This document shows positions 34,401 through 46,060 of a stretch of 64,000 nt of DNA, in pieces. Position 1 is the first letter of the stretch. Each line of letters begins with the position of its first letter. The notes beneath the pieces are model-generated. The model made no database searches. It was given only the letters and a program-made list of their open reading frames with translations, and had not been told where the DNA came from. Source of the stretch: Simmondsia chinensis (lineage: Eukaryota; Streptophyta; Magnoliopsida; Caryophyllales; Simmondsiaceae); the NCBI GenBank assembly GCA_018398585.1, contig JAGTTD010000019.1:9213702-9277701 (forward strand). Direction: 5' to 3'. The position numbers and the translations under genes were made by a program.

Positions 34401-37400
34401 TTCATTTTGCAATTCATAAATTATTTTCACAATTTTGTTTCATTTTTAACTTTTGCTTGCATTTCCTATGTGTTTTAACCTGTTATGTGTTAAAGATACA
34501 CAGAATAATGTGGGACATTTTGCTATAGGTTTGCAGGTTTTTGGAGGTCTCTAGATTGTCATTTGCCCCAGAATATGGTCCGAAGCTTAAAGAGGACTAT
34601 GTGATGGTGAAGCATCTGCCCAAAATTCCCAGAGATGACGATCATAGAAAATGTTGTAGTTGCCACTTATTTAGTTGGTGCAATGACAACTGGCAGAAGG
34701 TTAGGAAAAACCTCATGTCTTGAAATTTCGTCCATGTTCTTCGAATATGAACTTCTATTCAATGTCTTTATTGTGGTCTTCCTTCATGCGTGCTTTGTGG
34801 ATGTATAACACTTCTCTCAGGGTTGATAAGGAGTACAATAGTATTACGAGCATTCCTAATGTATTGGAGAAACAGTTGATGCAATATGTTACAATGAATA
34901 TCGATGCGCTGCAAGATTTGATGCAAAGAGCATTCTTGGCTTTATATCGTTCCCCTTTTTGTGCTGTCGTCATCATTCTTGACCACATTTTGCCTTGACG
35001 GTGCAGATGGCCAAGAAGTTCGTTAGACTATCCACTGAATAGTTAATGATTTAGACTATCCACTGAATAGTTAATGACCTTGAATCTTAGTGAGCTGAAA
35101 TTTTGGCCCATTCGTTTTTTTTTCCTTCACATTTGACTATGTGTCATGTCTGCGGCAAATATCACAACTGTTCAGTGAATTGCTTTTGGCATGGTAGGAC
35201 ATTAACTCTTAACACACTTCTTTATGCAGGTTTGGGCTGTATTAAAACCTGGATTCCTAGCACTGCTTGGAGATCCTTTTGATGCCAAACTTCTAGATAT
35301 TATTGTTTTTGATGTGCTTCCTGCTTCTGATGGTAATGGTGATGGCCGAGTTCTGCTAGCAGAAGAAGTAAAGGATCATAACCCTTTGCGCCATGCATTC
35401 AAGGTAGACAGTTTCTTGAGACAGACTTCTTGTCATTATTTATTTGGTGCTTTAAATTTGGGTTACTCACTGCAGGTCTTGTATTTTGTCCACTTATTAT
35501 GATCAGTTTGTATGCTATTTATTATCTTAATCATTTAATCAGCAAGCCGTACAGTTTGAAGTTGTGAATCATGAATGTTGATGTTTCCATGTCTTTGAAA
35601 TATGCGGACATCGGCATTGAGTATGCCTCTTATTTGTGGAACTGAGTCAGTCATCAGATCTGTGCCCAAATGTAGTCACATTGTTTAGAAAGCCCTGATT
35701 GATGTAAGGACAGTTCCATTAGCAGAGTTCACGTCCACAAATTCTTTGGTTTAATTGGCCTTTGAGACCTAGAATATGTTTGGCCAAATTATGAAAAATT
35801 TCTTTTTCCATAAACACTTTTTTAAAAGTGCTTTCAATGGGTATTTTGTCTAAAGAATTTTTAGTAGAAGCATTATTTTCTTGTTTCTTCTTTTATTTAA
35901 AAACACCTTTTTCCAATCCGAGCACTTTTAATATTTGAAAAAGTTGCTTTCTCAAGGGAAAAAAAACACTTTTTTCTAGAAAAGAAGCTTGATTAAACAG
36001 ACTTTTATATTGTGTGTTAGGTTGTTCAGTTAGAAGATCTTACTGAAGGATTAAGCTTGGTGGGGTTAATACTTCTTTACTGCCGTTGTTATTAGATGAG
36101 GATGTAGTTATGGGTTTGGCATTTCTAACTACTGAAGTTTTAAAAGGTGACTTGTGGAAATCGGAGCATCAGTGTACGCACCAAAAGCAGTTCGAAAGCT
36201 AAGGACTGGGTTGCTGCCATCAATGATGCTGGACTAAGACCCCCTGAGGGCTGGTGTCACCCTCATCGGTTTGGCTCTTTTGCTCCTCCTAGAGGTCTAA
36301 CCGATGATGGGAGTAAGGCTCAGTGGTTCATTGATGGTTGTGCAGCTTTCAATGCTATTGCTTTAGCGATTGAGAATGCAAAATCTGAGGTACGTTCAAT
36401 GAAGCTTTTCTTGTAAAATGTCATATTTTAGTGGAATATAAATATGGGGTAATTGGAAGTTCCTTGCAGATATTTATTTGTGGCTGGTGGGTGTGCCCAG
36501 AATTGTATTTACGACGTCCTTTTGGAGATCATGCTTCATCCAGGCTTGATGCTTTGTTGGAAGCAAAGGCAAAGGAAGGGGTTCAGGTATCCTGGTTTTT
36601 GTATGCGGGTTACTTATTTCTTGCATCTCCATTGATTCAGTTGAAGACGATGCCTCCTTTCAATAAATTTCATTTCATTGATGTTGCACCAAAATTTAAC
36701 AAATTTCTTCATATTCACTTTTGTTCACTTTCCTTTGCAAATTTTAGTTTTACCTTGTACACGTCTTAATGAAACTAAGGAAATCATATACCATGCTTTG
36801 TCTGTGGCTCAGGGGAAGGGGTGTAAGCTTAAACATTGACGGCTAGGAGCAGTGTCCCTTGTGTTTCCACGGGGGAAAAAAAAATCCAATAGGTTATACA
36901 GTGGCTATGCTTGTTACTGTTTTTTTCCCTATGATCACAAAAATATATCAAAATCACGAACGTTGAAAATCAAATAAAACTTTCCCCCAGAAATACATTC
37001 AACTTGTCCTCCTTGCTGGATGCATTTGCACCCCAGGCCAAAGGCTGTGGTAGGTCATAGATTGAGGGATTAAACTGATTCTAGCCTCACCGCTGCATAA
37101 TTTATACTTAATGTACTTAGCAAACCATGTTACTCATTTATTGACAGGTTGGTTTACATGCTGGAAACTTATCTGGAGTCTTTTTTATGGCTGATATAAA
37201 GATTGATCAATTTTTGTTTCCAATTCGACTGCTGCAGATTTACATACTCTTATACAAAGAGGTTGCCCTTGCCTTGAAAATCAACAGTGTTTATAGCAAA
37301 AGAAAGCTACTCAGCATTCATGAAAATGTGAGAGTACTACGTTTTCCCGATCACTTTTCAACTGGTGTTTATCTATGGTATGCAGTTTGGCGTGAAAGTC

Positions 37401-40400
37401 CTTTTGAGTTATCATAGTGTTGGCATTTGTAGATTATTTCTTGCACCAGCTGGATTTGAAGTATCAGAAGTCTTATCTCCACATTCATGTATGTATAGGT
37501 CCCACCATGAGAAGATTGTCATTGTTGATTCCCACGTATGCTTTATTGGTGGTTTGGATTTATGCTTTGGTCGCTATGACACATATGAACACAAAGTTGG
37601 CGATTACCCTCCATCCATATGGCCTGGAAAGGACTACTACAATCCAAGGCAAGTCCTCTCCTTACCAATTTCTCTGAGCAGTCTGGGCAAGGGATCCGAG
37701 TCCATTGGTTTACTTGTTTTCACTTGGCATGGACTCAAATCTGGACCTGTAATCTCTGGGACATGGGAAATTACTCGCCATGGGGTTGCATTGTGAAGGA
37801 GACCAATTATCGTTAATATTAAGTGGATGACCATGGAAACATTAGGGGAAGTCATGTAAGAATTGTTTCTCAACTTACGGGAGGTTGTGAGGAGTGCGAG
37901 TTTCTGGTAGTTCTTCCATTTCAAATTTCCTTTGCAAAAAATGTTGCACTTGCTATTTCCTTAATTTAATTTGCCTAGCAATTTGATCTAGTATCATGTC
38001 ATAATGCAACATTGAGCATTAATCTAGATGTTGGTAACTATTGAAGAGCATTCATACCTGAATGGACCCAGTTTCAGATTGGCCCAAACCAAAAATGTTG
38101 ACTGAAGACCTGGAATAATACAAATTTAACCCACCTAACTTGGACTTGCCTTGATTTGGGAGAAAAGATTGACCAAGGATGCTAGACTGGATTGTATCCC
38201 TATCCATGCTGATCTTAGACCAATCCCACCTTTGTGAATTCTGTATCTACTGAAGTACATATGAATTACAAGATTACTTTTCAAATATATGTCTAGATTT
38301 TCATTTGTACTAAATAATATTCGTAAGTTGTCCAATGTGTTATTTTTTGTAAAGAAGTAATGCTAAATATGATCTTTGATGTTTCCAGTAGTTTAGAGCT
38401 TCGTGAGAACTTCTTTTTGTGGATAATATATTGACAATTGAGTATATTTTTTTAATTCATCAGGGAATCTGAACCAAATTCATGGGAGGACACAATGAAA
38501 GATGAGTTAGACCGTGAGAAGTATCCTCGTATGCCATGGCATGATGTCCATTGTGCCCTTTGGGGGCCGCCTTGTCGGGATGTAGCAAGGCATTTTGTTC
38601 AACGCTGGAATCATGCAAAGGTTTACCGTAATACCCCTAACTGAAAAATGGTATAACTTAATTGTTGTAGCTTATGCTTCTTGACACTGACATCATTATG
38701 CACCGTTCCAGAGAAATAAAGCTGCTAATGAGCAAACAATTCCTCTGCTAATGCCTCAGCACCATATGGTCATTCCTCATTACATGGGGACGATTACGGA
38801 GACAGAAGTTGAAGATGAGAAAGTTGCTGATAATCAAAGCATTAGAAGACAAAATTCCTTTTCTTCTCATGCATCTTCTCAAGATATACCATTGCTTTTG
38901 CCCCAAGAGGCTGGCAGGAATGGAGATCCAAAGTTGAATGGATTAGACAAGAGTAACGATCTGCATACTCAGCAAATGCGTGTTGTGAAAAGTGGTCCAT
39001 TTTCTTTCCGGAAGTCCAAAGTTAAACCTCAAGCTGCTGATATGCCAATGAGAGGCTTTGTGGATGAATCTGATGCCATGGGTGGAGCAGCACATCTTGG
39101 CATGAAATCATTTGACAAAGAATGGTGGGACACACAAGAGCGCGGAAATCTGGTGGTTCCGGCAGATGAAACTGGTCAAGTTGGTCCTCGTGTCTCTTGT
39201 CAATGTCAGGTGAGTGGTGGTACAAGTTTCCATCTATCTTTTGAATAGCTTGCAGTTGTACAAGATTTGTGAGGGAATACATAACTCTCAATCATCTGAA
39301 CTAGTTTTTTGTTCCTGTTGTTAATGTGGGCTAGAACCGTCCCGTCATCATATTTTGGCCTGCAGTTCGGTTATATAAATGGTTAAACAACTTGAATCAG
39401 GGTTATTAGAATGCGTCTTGAAGTACAATAGACCTTTTTCTGCTAGAGTTGAAGGGTACTGTTGAGCTTCAACCACCAGTTCCCCCTAGCTTGGTTCTCA
39501 TGAAGAAATGAGAGCTAGTCTCTAGGATATTTTCCTTCGAATATTTATCTTTGAATGTGGAGACCTTAGGGAAGTACTTTTTCCCTCTAGATGTCCCTTT
39601 TCATCAGTTCCTTTTGTAGATGATCAAACCAGCAACAAAGTTGAAAACAGCTCTTTATTTCCACTGCTTAAAGCTGTTGTGTTTTTGAGATTTCAAATGT
39701 ATTATCACAGATCTTTTTTTTTTTTTTTGTGAATAGAAACTGATGGGTCTTTCAGCATGTGCTACATCATATACGTTGATGTTTGATAACAATTCCTTTT
39801 CTGGCATAGTTGATCTTGAGCTGTTTCTTAGTTGGACCCCTTTCATTCAACTTGGATAAAATAAATAAGTTTCTTTGCACTGCCTGTTTAATTATCTCAT
39901 TTTTGTTGCTGATAGTTCTCCTGCAACTTCTCTTGGTTGAATGCTGACGACAGCCTTACTCTTGGTCATACATGCTCTTTAAGGGTGCACAGTATGTATT
40001 GGAGATATCATCTTTCCTACAGACCGAATACTTAAGTCCCTTCCGTGGAGGAAATCTTAAGTCTAATATTTTAACTTACAGTGGTGTCTTGGAGAGTCCA
40101 ATTTTGCTGCCAAAGAGGCCTTGGTATAGCGGTAAAACTACCACAGTAAAGGCCTTGGAATGAAAAGGTTTAAGGTCCAAATCCACTTGCCTACCCCCAA
40201 AAAAAAGAACTGCCCTCTTGCTTCTAAAAGTAGTCTTTGTTGCTAAAAGATCAGTATTTTGTAGGGTATCACTTAATGCAGTGAACCAGCGATTGTCTTT
40301 GTAGATAATGTGATGGGTGAAACTGTCCCTTGGTCATTGTTATTTTTAAGGGTCCACTATGTTTTACTACAAACGGCCCATGACTTCACATTTCAGGTCA

Positions 40401-40606
40401 TCAGGAGTGTCAGTCAGTGGTCTGCTGGAACAAGTCAAACGGAAGAAAGCATCCACAGTGCTTATTGTTCACTTATTGAAAAAGCAGAACACTTCATATA
40501 TATTGAGGTATATAAATTCTTCCGCTGATCTTTTACTACAAAAGGTGTATTTCTTTTTGGCAGGATGGTCTTGCAAATTTGTGATATAGTGATCTCTATA
40601 TATATA

Positions 40607-40661
<55 letters not shown>

Positions 40662-43600
40662 TTGCCTTAATTTGTGAATTGAAAGGTCAATCTAAGTTTT
40701 CTTTTGACAAGAAAAGGTCAATATAGATGACAGGCAAAATATGCATTTTGTTTTGATATTATTGGGCTCTATATTGGGCATCTTGTGCTGATGATTTGAA
40801 GCTGAACAAATCTATTGTATATGCCCTTGCGCCTTCTCAAAGTGTAAATAAACAACTTCAGAGACTTCCAGTCAGAAGTTTGACAAAGTAGAAATTCGTA
40901 TTTCTTTTTTCTATTGGTTTCATAACCAAGGTGTTTGGCCAACTTATAAGCACCTTGACTAGTTCTGAGGTTGCATACATTACCTACTCAGAAGTTTCCC
41001 ACATGTAGTAGGATAAGTTGGGTCACATAACTAGTGGGTTAGCCCCAAGCAATGATAGCAAAATTCAAATTGCAGACTTAGGCTCCGTTTGTTTTGGAGG
41101 AAAAGTAGATTCTAAGAATTATTTTTTCGCTGGAAAAGGTTTTCTATGGAAAACTAAAATTTGAATGAGGTTTTCCGTCGTTTGTTTCAAAGGAAGACTT
41201 GCTTCCGCATTGTAATGTCTTCTGGTGTGACTTAAAAAGTATTTTCCACCAATCATCTTACGTCTTATTATAAGACGATATAAGTAGACATATAATATAT
41301 CTAAGAAGAAATAGAAAAATAAAATTAACTGTCAAAGATATATAAAATAGGAAAATTATCTTAGGTTCCCTAAACGTTGAGCATTTATCATTTAAGTACT
41401 ATTGTCATTAATATGTACAATGAGGTACCTTAGAATATGAAATTATCACCCCTATGTTAGAATCTAGTAAATTTTCATTAAAATTTGGCTAATACCACAA
41501 AAAGCTGATTTCATATTGACTATAACCTTATATGTACATGCTATGTTGGTTTTTTCAAAGAAAATCTGATGGATTACAAAAGGTTGGTTGTGTTTTGAAG
41601 AAAATCAGTATAAATTCTCAAATAATATGTCATATTAGCATTTTCTGACAAAATAAATCATAGCATTATGATAGAGGACACATATATATTATTGATCTCA
41701 TGTTTTACGTCAACAGTTTTCATTTAGAATCCAAATTTTGGCAAAAGATATCTTAATTAAAAAATTTTAAACTTCATGGTACCTAGGTGATAAAAATTTT
41801 AAACTTTAGAACATATCATTGTATGTTATTGAAGCATTAAGGTACCTATGTAATAAATGTTAAAATATTGGAGTGATAACTTCCCCATATAATCTTATAT
41901 TGCAATGCAAAATGATTGAAAATTTTCTTGAAATAATGACAAAAAATATCTGGACTTTGTTTGATTATTTGGTCCAATTCTTGTCCGATGTTATGACATT
42001 AAAGGTCTACATTCCAGTTAAGTTCATTTTTGTTCGATCCAGACCCGCACGATGATTATCGCAAAGGTTTATGTCACATGGAATCATGACTTCTCCCATT
42101 TTAAAAGGAAAGTCATTTTCCAGTAGATGGGGGAAAACCTTTTCCATCGGAAAGCCTTGACCGACTCGAAATGCACGACAAACAACGGAAGAAGGGAAAA
42201 TCAAATCCTAGAATCCATTTTTCCTCCTAAACAAACGGAGCCTTAATGCCTTATGAGGCTCCAAATGTCTTACCACTTGAACTCACCACTTGGGGTTGAA
42301 ACTTGCATTTTCTTTTTCTCTTTGCTGCTATAGCCTTTGTTCCATCAAAGGAGATGAAATGCTTATTCCAGTGCATTAGTTTCCTTTCTCTATCTTACAT
42401 TTTTTTCGTATTTTTCTTTCCTCTAAATTAGTTATATTAGTTCATTAAGTTGATCTTCTTGACGTTTTTCTCTTTTCACTGGAAATGCTTCCAGAATCAA
42501 TTTTTCATCTCAGGCCTTTCAGGGGATGAAACAATACGGAATCGTGTATTAGAAGCATTGTATAGGCGTATCATGCGAGCATACAAAGATAACAAGTGTT
42601 TCAGGGTTATTGTTGTCTTGCCATTATTACCAGGCTTCCAGGTATCATCATACTGCTTTCTGGTTTGCATTTTGTAATTGAAACTTGAAACTCATGTAGT
42701 TGTACATTTATATAAAGAGACCAACTATACTAAAAGTTAAAGCTATTAGGTGAATACCTAGGAGTGGTTTTATACTTATATTCCAATATGCTATACGTGA
42801 ATATCCATTGGACTTGAAAAGTTGATAATGTGAAAGTCCCCATCATATTTTGTGCAAAACTATAATAATAATTAATTTGGGGGACCATGACATTCAAACT
42901 TGAGACCTCTTGATCGAAGAGGCTCTAATACTATATGAATAGCTAATTATCTAAAAATGTTAAATTGTTAGGTGAAGACTCAAAAATGTTCTAAATATGA
43001 GTTCTATGTTTGACAGGGCGGTGTAGATGATGCTGGTGCAGCATCTGTCCGAGCAATAATGCATTGGCAGTATAGAACTCTATGCAGGGGCCATAATTCC
43101 ATATTGCATAATCTTTATGATCTTCTGGGTCCTAAAGCACAGGATTACATATCTTTCTATGGTCTTCGAGCACATGGTAGACTGTTTGATGGCGGCCCAA
43201 TAGTTTCCAGTCAGGTATCTTCCAAAACAGTCCACCATGCTCTTTGTATTAAATGCACTATTAAGTAAAGAACCTTTAATGATTCTAGGTGTTTACCTTA
43301 TATGCAAGTTCTGATTTTCTCTTGTTTTGGTGGGTATATTTCTGCAGGTGTATGTGCATAGTAAAGTCATGTTAGTTGATGATTGTATAGCTTTGATTGG
43401 ATCAGCTAATGTAAATGATCGCAGTTTGTTGGGATCAAGGGATTCTGAGGTACGTAATATTCTATCCCGGATGCAACGTATCAGATGGCTTTCGGGAGAC
43501 TGCTGTAAATGATTGAGAACTTTGAATCTGATATTTTTTTTATCGTAAACATCCGTTGTCTTAGATTGGGATATTAATCGAGGACAAAGAAGTTGTACCA

Positions 43601-45353
43601 TCTCATATGGGAGGAAAGCCATGGAAGGCTGGAAAATTCGCCTTTAGTCTTCGTCTTTCATTGTGGGCCGAGCACCTTGGTCTTCGAGGTGGAGAGGTTA
43701 GTGAGCCGAACGTTTGTGGAATTTGTTCTCTCTTTGTGTGGTAGAGAGGGGAGAATCCTCTTTTGCGGTAATTGTCTTGAATCATTTTTTTGATCCTTCT
43801 TGTGACAGATTCTACAAATATATGACCCTGTGATCGATACGACATATAAGGATATATGGACGGCAACTGCTAAGGTATGGTCGTGCATGTACACACACCA
43901 ACATATTTGTCAAAAATATAAATATGATACGCATATTGTTAAGCAATTCTTGAATCTTATTCGACATCGGTTTTTACCTAGAAACTTTTGGGACTGTAAG
44001 ATGTTTAAATAGAACAATTCAAGAGTCTCTTCGCTGCCCTTTTGTTGAGCTTACATGCATTTACATACTTCTTGGCAGTAGGAAGCCACCAGCCTGGTCA
44101 CATGCAGGATATTAGCTTATGACTAGGGCTCTATATGAGCCAAGCCGAGCCCGAGCTCATCGGGCTTGAGCTCATCTCGTTAACTTTTAGCTTGATTCGA
44201 TGGTCTCTGGGCTTGGAAAGTTAGGTTCAAGCTTGGTTCAATACATACTTGGGCTCGGCTTGGCTCAGTGAAGCATGAAACCAACTCAGCTTTAAGCTGA
44301 GCTCGTCCTGTTTAAGCTCATCTAAACTCGATCAAGGCTCATTTGGGCTCGTTTAGGCTCGATCGGGCATATTTAAGCTAATAAATTGCGTAAAGATAAG
44401 CTTATCTAGGTGCATTTAGGATTGTTGAGGCTTGTGAGATCAAGCTTAAGCTTGGGTTAAGCTAAACAAGTTGGATCGGCTCAACTCGAGCTTTGTGACG
44501 GTTTGCAAGCTAGCTCGGCTCATTTAAACCCAACCCCCCCCCCCCCCCCCCAAAAACAGCTACCAATACCAATAATTCCTTTGATCCCGAGATAAATGTC
44601 TCACTTGTTCTGTATATAGTAAATATTTAAGGAAACTAATTTGGAGCTGTATATTAAGCATCAGTGTCTGCTTGGTGCAGCATTGCATATATATTTTTGT
44701 GTTTGCATTTAATCCAGATTAACCTCCAATATTTGGTTGTGGCAGACAAATACCATGATATACCAAGATGTCTTTGCTTGCATCCCTAATGATCTTATAC
44801 ACTCAAGGTATATTCATGCAGCTTTTTCTCTTGTTTCGTTACTGAACTCTGAACGGAATCAGATGAAGATGGCTAAGCCGTTATGTAACATTATGTATGT
44901 AATGGTTTTTATAATACATATATAATGTATAATAGTACAATCCATACAGATTTTTGCAAAAATTGGCTTAGAAACAACTTAATTTTCCTAGAAAAACCCA
45001 ACATGATACTTGAAAAACTACTTATGTTTCATTACTGCATCATGAACCATTTCGTTGCTAGGGCACGATTTTCTCACTCATTCATGAATTTTTGTTGTCA
45101 CAGGGCTTCACTAAGACAAAACGTGGCTCAGTGGAAGGAGAGACTCGGCCACACCACCATTGATTTAGGAATAGCTCCTGAGAAGCTAGAACATTATCAA
45201 AATGGATCTATTAAGGGCTCTGATCCCATGGGGAGACTACACTCCGTTAAGGGCCATCTTGTGTCATTCCCATTAGAGTTCATGCTGCAAGAAGATTTAA
45301 GACCTGTTTTCAATGAAAGCGAGTACTATGCATCGCCTCAGGTATTCCATTGA
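31493..45353 (+). CDS. PLDP1: Phospholipase D zeta/P-type (PX-PH-PLD), 20 coding exons
   Basis: It cleaves phosphatidylcholine and related lipids to phosphatidic acid. Members with PX and PH domains bind phosphoinositides and are known to need no C2 domain. Exons: 31493-31726, 33404-33505, 33677-33792, 33897-34038, 34529-34699, 35230-35403, 36147-36389, 36470-36586, 37238-37377, 37499-37648, 38464-38620, 38712-39209, 40397-40507, 42495-42641, 43017-43214, 43348-43449, 43565-43696, 43809-43874, 44746-44807, 45104-45353. They total 3312 bases, 1103 residues, near the family's usual ~1100. PX covers roughly 65-200 ([20 protein letters not shown]) and PH roughly 205-345 ([19 protein letters not shown]). 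HKD1 is H483-K485-D490 in [12 protein letters not shown]2 is H904-K906-D911 in [19 protein letters not shown] spans exons 13-14. A cysteine-rich [10 protein letters not shown] precedes PH. No stop or frameshift was seen, so the gene looks functional. Intron 10 is GC-AG; the rest are GT-AG. The symbol follows the Arabidopsis zeta1 homologue and assumes orthology. Confidence 0.96.
32077..32333 (+). mobile_element. TRIM-like miniature LTR element in PLD intron 1
   Basis: TGTTAGGGTATAAAATCA at 32077 and TGTTAGAGTATAAAACAA at 32264 look like paired short LTR starts. A purine tract (GCATGAGGGGCA) precedes the second. The second LTR ends TTAGACA at 32333. Between them lies AGAGCC, the end of a typical primer-binding site; the end of the 5' LTR and most of the site appear deleted. 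Flanks TGGTT and TTGTT could be a duplication with one change. Confidence 0.6.
35775..36002. mobile_element. MITE-like insertion in PLD intron 6
   Basis: The ends TGTTTGGCCAAATTATG and the inverse of CTTGATTAAACAG are imperfect inverted repeats, and inner words such as AAAAGTGCTTT and AAAGAAGCTT also pair. This is the style of short hAT-like MITEs. The duplication is unclear. Confidence 0.4.
37649..38463 (+). other. GC-AG intron of the PLD gene (intron 10)
   Basis: Exon 10 must end at 37648 (CCAAG) and exon 11 begin at 38464 (GGAATCTGAACC) to keep the family sequence [12 protein letters not shown]. The intron then starts GCAAGT and ends CATCAG. GCAAGT is the strong form of the rare GC donor. 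No GT nearby preserves the protein. Confidence 0.85.
40108..40207 (+). mobile_element. tRNA-derived SINE in PLD intron 12
   Basis: TGGTATAGCGG at 40122-40132 fits the Pol III A box exactly, and GGTCCAAATCC at 40174-40184 is close to the B box, 52 bases downstream. The copy ends in an A-rich tail (CCCCCAAAAAAAAG). The target duplication was not resolved. Confidence 0.6.
40597..40660. repeat. (TA)n(TG)n(TA)n microsatellite in PLD intron 13
   Basis: TA, then TG, then a long TA run, about 64 bases, shortly after the exon 13 donor site. Confidence 0.95.
41081..42242. mobile_element. Harbinger-like element in PLD intron 13
   Basis: The left end GGCTCCGTTTGTTTTGGAGG and the inverse of the right end (GGCTCCGTTTGTTTAGGAGG) differ by one base. 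TTA stands on both sides (41078-41080, 42243-42245), the typical PIF/Harbinger target duplication. The 1.16-kb interior has no transposase frame, so it is non-autonomous. It makes up more than half of this intron. Confidence 0.88.
44124..44531. mobile_element. Non-autonomous hAT-like element in PLD intron 18
   Basis: It starts TAGGGCTCTATATGAGCC and ends CTCGGCTCATTTAAACCC, so the ends pair imperfectly. The body is dominated by GAGCTCG and AAGCTTGGGCTCG-like words, a known style of short plant hAT derivatives. No ORF. It is followed by an 18-base C-tract. Confidence 0.55.
44534..44551 (+). repeat. C homopolymer, 18 bases, PLD intron 18
   Basis: An uninterrupted run of C directly after the hAT-like element. 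Confidence 0.9.
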
Positions 45354-46060
45354 CATATTTGAAGCAATTCTGCATCATTTTGGGTTCAGACCACGATTTG
45401 AATGCATCCTGCTGATCAAGTTTGTAACGGGAAAGAGAGTACATGAAATAGTGCCTTTGCTTGGAGACGTTGGAAGGTGCATGTTGTGGAATATTGAATT
45501 TGGAGCATACAAAAGGAAGATTGCTCTTTGGTATTCTTATGCTCCATGATATGAGAGATTATCCGGTATTTCTAACTACACGTTGACATGGTTCATCGCT
45601 CATCGGGTTTGTTGGAAGATAAGAAGAGTTGTAGATTTAAACGCAGAATCTCTTGTCCTACAGCCTTGACTGCACCAGTGTCTTACCAATAGGCCAAATC
45701 CTCCTGGGCAAAATATGCGAGACTTTGCATAACGCGATAAAACTGTTTGGTTGAACTATATTAGCATGTGATCAAATAGTTTTTGTCACCCAATCATGAC
45801 GATGCCAAAGAATGATGTGATGACAGCAAAAGGGACAGAAATTTTGCATTGGACGTGTAGTACTGTACAAAAGGAGTGGAGCAAGAGGTCATATAGTTCA
45901 CACATCCGATGGTAGTACAAGAATTTTTGGGCTTAGTGTTGTTATTATTACTGTACATCAGAACTAAATTATTATTATTATTTTTTTGTACTCTTAATTC
46001 TTTACAGAAATGTAATACCTATTACAATAATGGCTCATTTTTTGTAGTAATAAAAAGCAA
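45354..46060 (+). promoter_or_regulatory. Probable 3' UTR of the PLD gene with poly(A) signal
   Basis: After the stop codon the DNA holds no further exon. An AATAAA lies at 46049-46054 after a T-rich stretch and is the best candidate polyadenylation signal. An earlier end is possible. A tRNA-like SINE in antisense orientation lies inside this stretch. Confidence 0.4.
45600..45720 (-). mobile_element. Possible tRNA-type SINE, antisense in the PLD 3' UTR
   Basis: On the minus strand TGGCCTATTGG (45696-45686) fits the A box, and CGTTTAAATCT (45643-45633) is a fair B box 53 bases downstream. Ends and duplication were not resolved. Confidence 0.45.

Noticed and set aside
43293..43894. Minus-strand ORFs within the PLD gene
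   Set aside because: They cross exon-intron borders and show no known domain.
44737..44925. Frame reading past exon 19 as a separate small gene
   Set aside because: The first 21 codons are PLD exon 19, and the rest is intron after a clean GT donor.
31493..45353. C2-type PLD (alpha, beta, delta)
   Set aside because: There is no C2 domain; PX and PH domains and the N-terminal wording are those of the zeta/P type.
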